From assembly GCA_002506025.1 (NCBI GenBank), contig DAWS01000127.1, positions 1 to 7,545 on the forward strand: a stretch of 7,545 nucleotides of DNA, written 5' to 3'. The DNA comes from Euryarchaeota archaeon UBA111. Its GTDB lineage: Archaea; Thermoplasmatota; Poseidoniia; Poseidoniales; Poseidoniaceae. Numbering within the stretch: the first letter of the stretch is position 1; each line of letters opens with the position of its first letter. Of the stretch, positions 6,556 through 7,545 are shown in pieces. Both the position numbers and the translations under genes were made by a program. The notes below the pieces were generated by a model that saw nothing but the letters and a program-made list of their open reading frames with translations, made no database searches and was not told the DNA's origin.

Positions 6556-6595
6556 ACGACCTCAAAGTTCATTCATTGAATTGCCTTGCACAGAT

Positions 6596-7545
6596 ATGAT
6601 AACAATGGCCAATAGCGGTAATCTACTAATTAGCGGAGCAACTATGCTTCTGCCTGACGCAACAAAACAAGGTGACTTGAGAATCACCAACGGCATAATC
6701 GCTGAAATCGGTGATGCGGGTTCGCTGGATAACCATGATGATGAGATGTTTGTCGATGGTACTGGACTGCACTTATTACCCGGAATTATCGACCCGCAAG
6801 TTCATTTCCGCGACCCGGGTCAGCCTGAAAAGGAGGACTTAGGCAGTGGTTCAATTGCTGCAGCTAGTGGCGGAGTAACCTCCTTCCTCGATATGCCAAA
6901 TAACGTTCCGTCGATAACTACGCTTGAAGGAATGCAAGGTAAATTAGCTACAGCAGCGGCAAAATGCATCACTAATTATGGATTTTTCATCGGCGCAACA
7001 GAAGACAATGTAGCAGATCTCCAAGAAGCGGTTGGGACTAGAGAAAACCCAATTGCTATACCGGGAATCTGCGGAATCAAGATTTTCATGGGAGTGTCAA
7101 CTGGTACTCTGCTAGTGTCAGACAAAACTGCACTTGAACGAATTTTTACCGAGACAGCCGGATTAATTGCGGTTCATGCTGAAGATGAAGACCGTATGGC
7201 AGAACGAAGAAAATTAATCGAAGGTCGAACCGATATTGCAGCCCACGCATATTATCGAGACGATATTACAGCACTGATGGCGACGAAATTATCAGTCGAG
7301 TTGGCCCATAAAACCGGTCACAGGTTGCACATTTTGCATCTTACCTCAGGCATTGAAGCAGACTACCTCAACGACCATTGTACCTTACCATCGATGGCTG
7401 ACGGATATCCAATAATAACCACTGAAGTACTCCCGCAGCACTTGACGTTTGATGAAACCGATGTTGATGAACACGGTGTCAGACTACAGATGAATCCGCC
7501 AATAAGATATGCCAAAGACCGCGAGATATTGTGGCAGCGGTTGGT
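6596..7545 (+). CDS. pyrC: Dihydroorotase, class I (3' end beyond window)
   Basis: The frame is open from the ATG at 6596 to the window edge: 316 complete codons and no stop. Dihydroorotase is a metal-dependent amidohydrolase that interconverts carbamoyl aspartate and dihydroorotate, the third step of pyrimidine synthesis. Visible motifs are GIIDPQVHFRDPG (63-75), GGVTSFLDMPNN (92-103), GIKIFMG with the probable carboxylated lysine K162, VHAEDE (193-198; H194), HILHLTS (245-251; H248) and MNPPIR (299-304). The first metal-binding His of the usual HxH is Gln here (Q68, followed by H70). From memory, Bacteroidetes dihydroorotases share this Q-V-H form, and also NYGFF-like and MGxSTGxxLV segments, which are present at 128-132 and 165-174. 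The catalytic Asp near the C-terminus lies outside the window. Related allantoinases and hydantoinases are less likely given these matches. ATG 6605 is an alternative start. It follows mogA by 40 bp and has no Shine-Dalgarno. Confidence 0.9.
   Translation, partial: MITMANSGNLLISGATMLLPDATKQGDLRITNGIIAEIGDAGSLDNHDDEMFVDGTGLHLLPGIIDPQVHFRDPGQPEKEDLGSGSIAAASGGVTSFLDMPNNVPSITTLEGMQGKLATAAAKCITNYGFFIGATEDNVADLQEAVGTRENPIAIPGICGIKIFMGVSTGTLLVSDKTALERIFTETAGLIAVHAEDEDRMAERRKLIEGRTDIAAHAYYRDDITALMATKLSVELAHKTGHRLHILHLTSGIEADYLNDHCTLPSMADGYPIITTEVLPQHLTFDETDVDEHGVRLQMNPPIRYAKDREILWQRL

Noticed and set aside
6571..6581. ATTCA-T-TGAAT palindrome before pyrC as an operator
   Set aside because: Only 5-bp arms in a short AT-rich gap inside a likely operon; this is expected by chance.
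1..7545. CRISPR arrays, transposons, toxin-antitoxin or defence systems
   Set aside because: No regularly spaced repeats, transposase or nuclease/antitoxin motifs were seen on either strand; all long frames are accounted for by the genes listed.

Overview
The window reads as ordinary chromosome from a mesophilic, probably marine, prokaryote of moderate GC content. My best guess is an archaeon of the Marine Group II / Poseidoniales type (confidence about 0.55). The support is as follows. The tRNA-Phe has G at position 37, next to the anticodon, as archaea and eukaryotes do; nearly all bacteria have A there. Five of the six protein genes have no recognisable Shine-Dalgarno sequence. The large membrane protein has an acidic, sequon-bearing extracytoplasmic domain. 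Against this, most of the enzymes look bacterial (RNase PH, MogA, an actinobacterial-like DEAD-box helicase, a Bacteroidetes-like dihydroorotase). A bacterium with an unusual tRNA-Phe is therefore not excluded.

Layout. The left third, on the minus strand, carries a thiolase (start 2720, stop 1527) followed 93 bp downstream by a DEAD-box RNA helicase (1433 to 12) with a long basic tail. The two genes are co-oriented, but the gap is wide enough for the helicase to have its own promoter. A short divergent intergenic region separates the thiolase from the plus-strand genes.

On the plus strand the order is RNase PH (2816-3640), a complete tRNA-Phe(GAA) with encoded CCA (3692-3767), a 701-residue membrane protein (3852-5957), mogA (5944-6555, overlapping the membrane gene by 14 bp) and a dihydroorotase gene (6596 to the window end, truncated by the window edge). 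The spacing suggests that the membrane gene, mogA and pyrC form one transcription unit. RNase PH and the tRNA may form another.

How the genes fit together. RNase PH trims tRNA 3' ends by phosphorolysis and lies just upstream of a tRNA gene; the helicase also acts on RNA. MogA (molybdenum cofactor) and dihydroorotase (pyrimidine synthesis) are housekeeping enzymes with no obvious link to the membrane protein. There is no transposase, integrase, CRISPR array, toxin-antitoxin pair or defence gene. The least familiar item is the membrane protein. It joins an extracytoplasmic domain and a roughly 280-residue cytoplasmic region that I cannot assign to a C-terminal domain resembling the putative small multidrug export family.

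No gene-free stretch exceeds 300 bp. The longest gap between protein genes (3641-3851) holds the tRNA and two inverted repeats.
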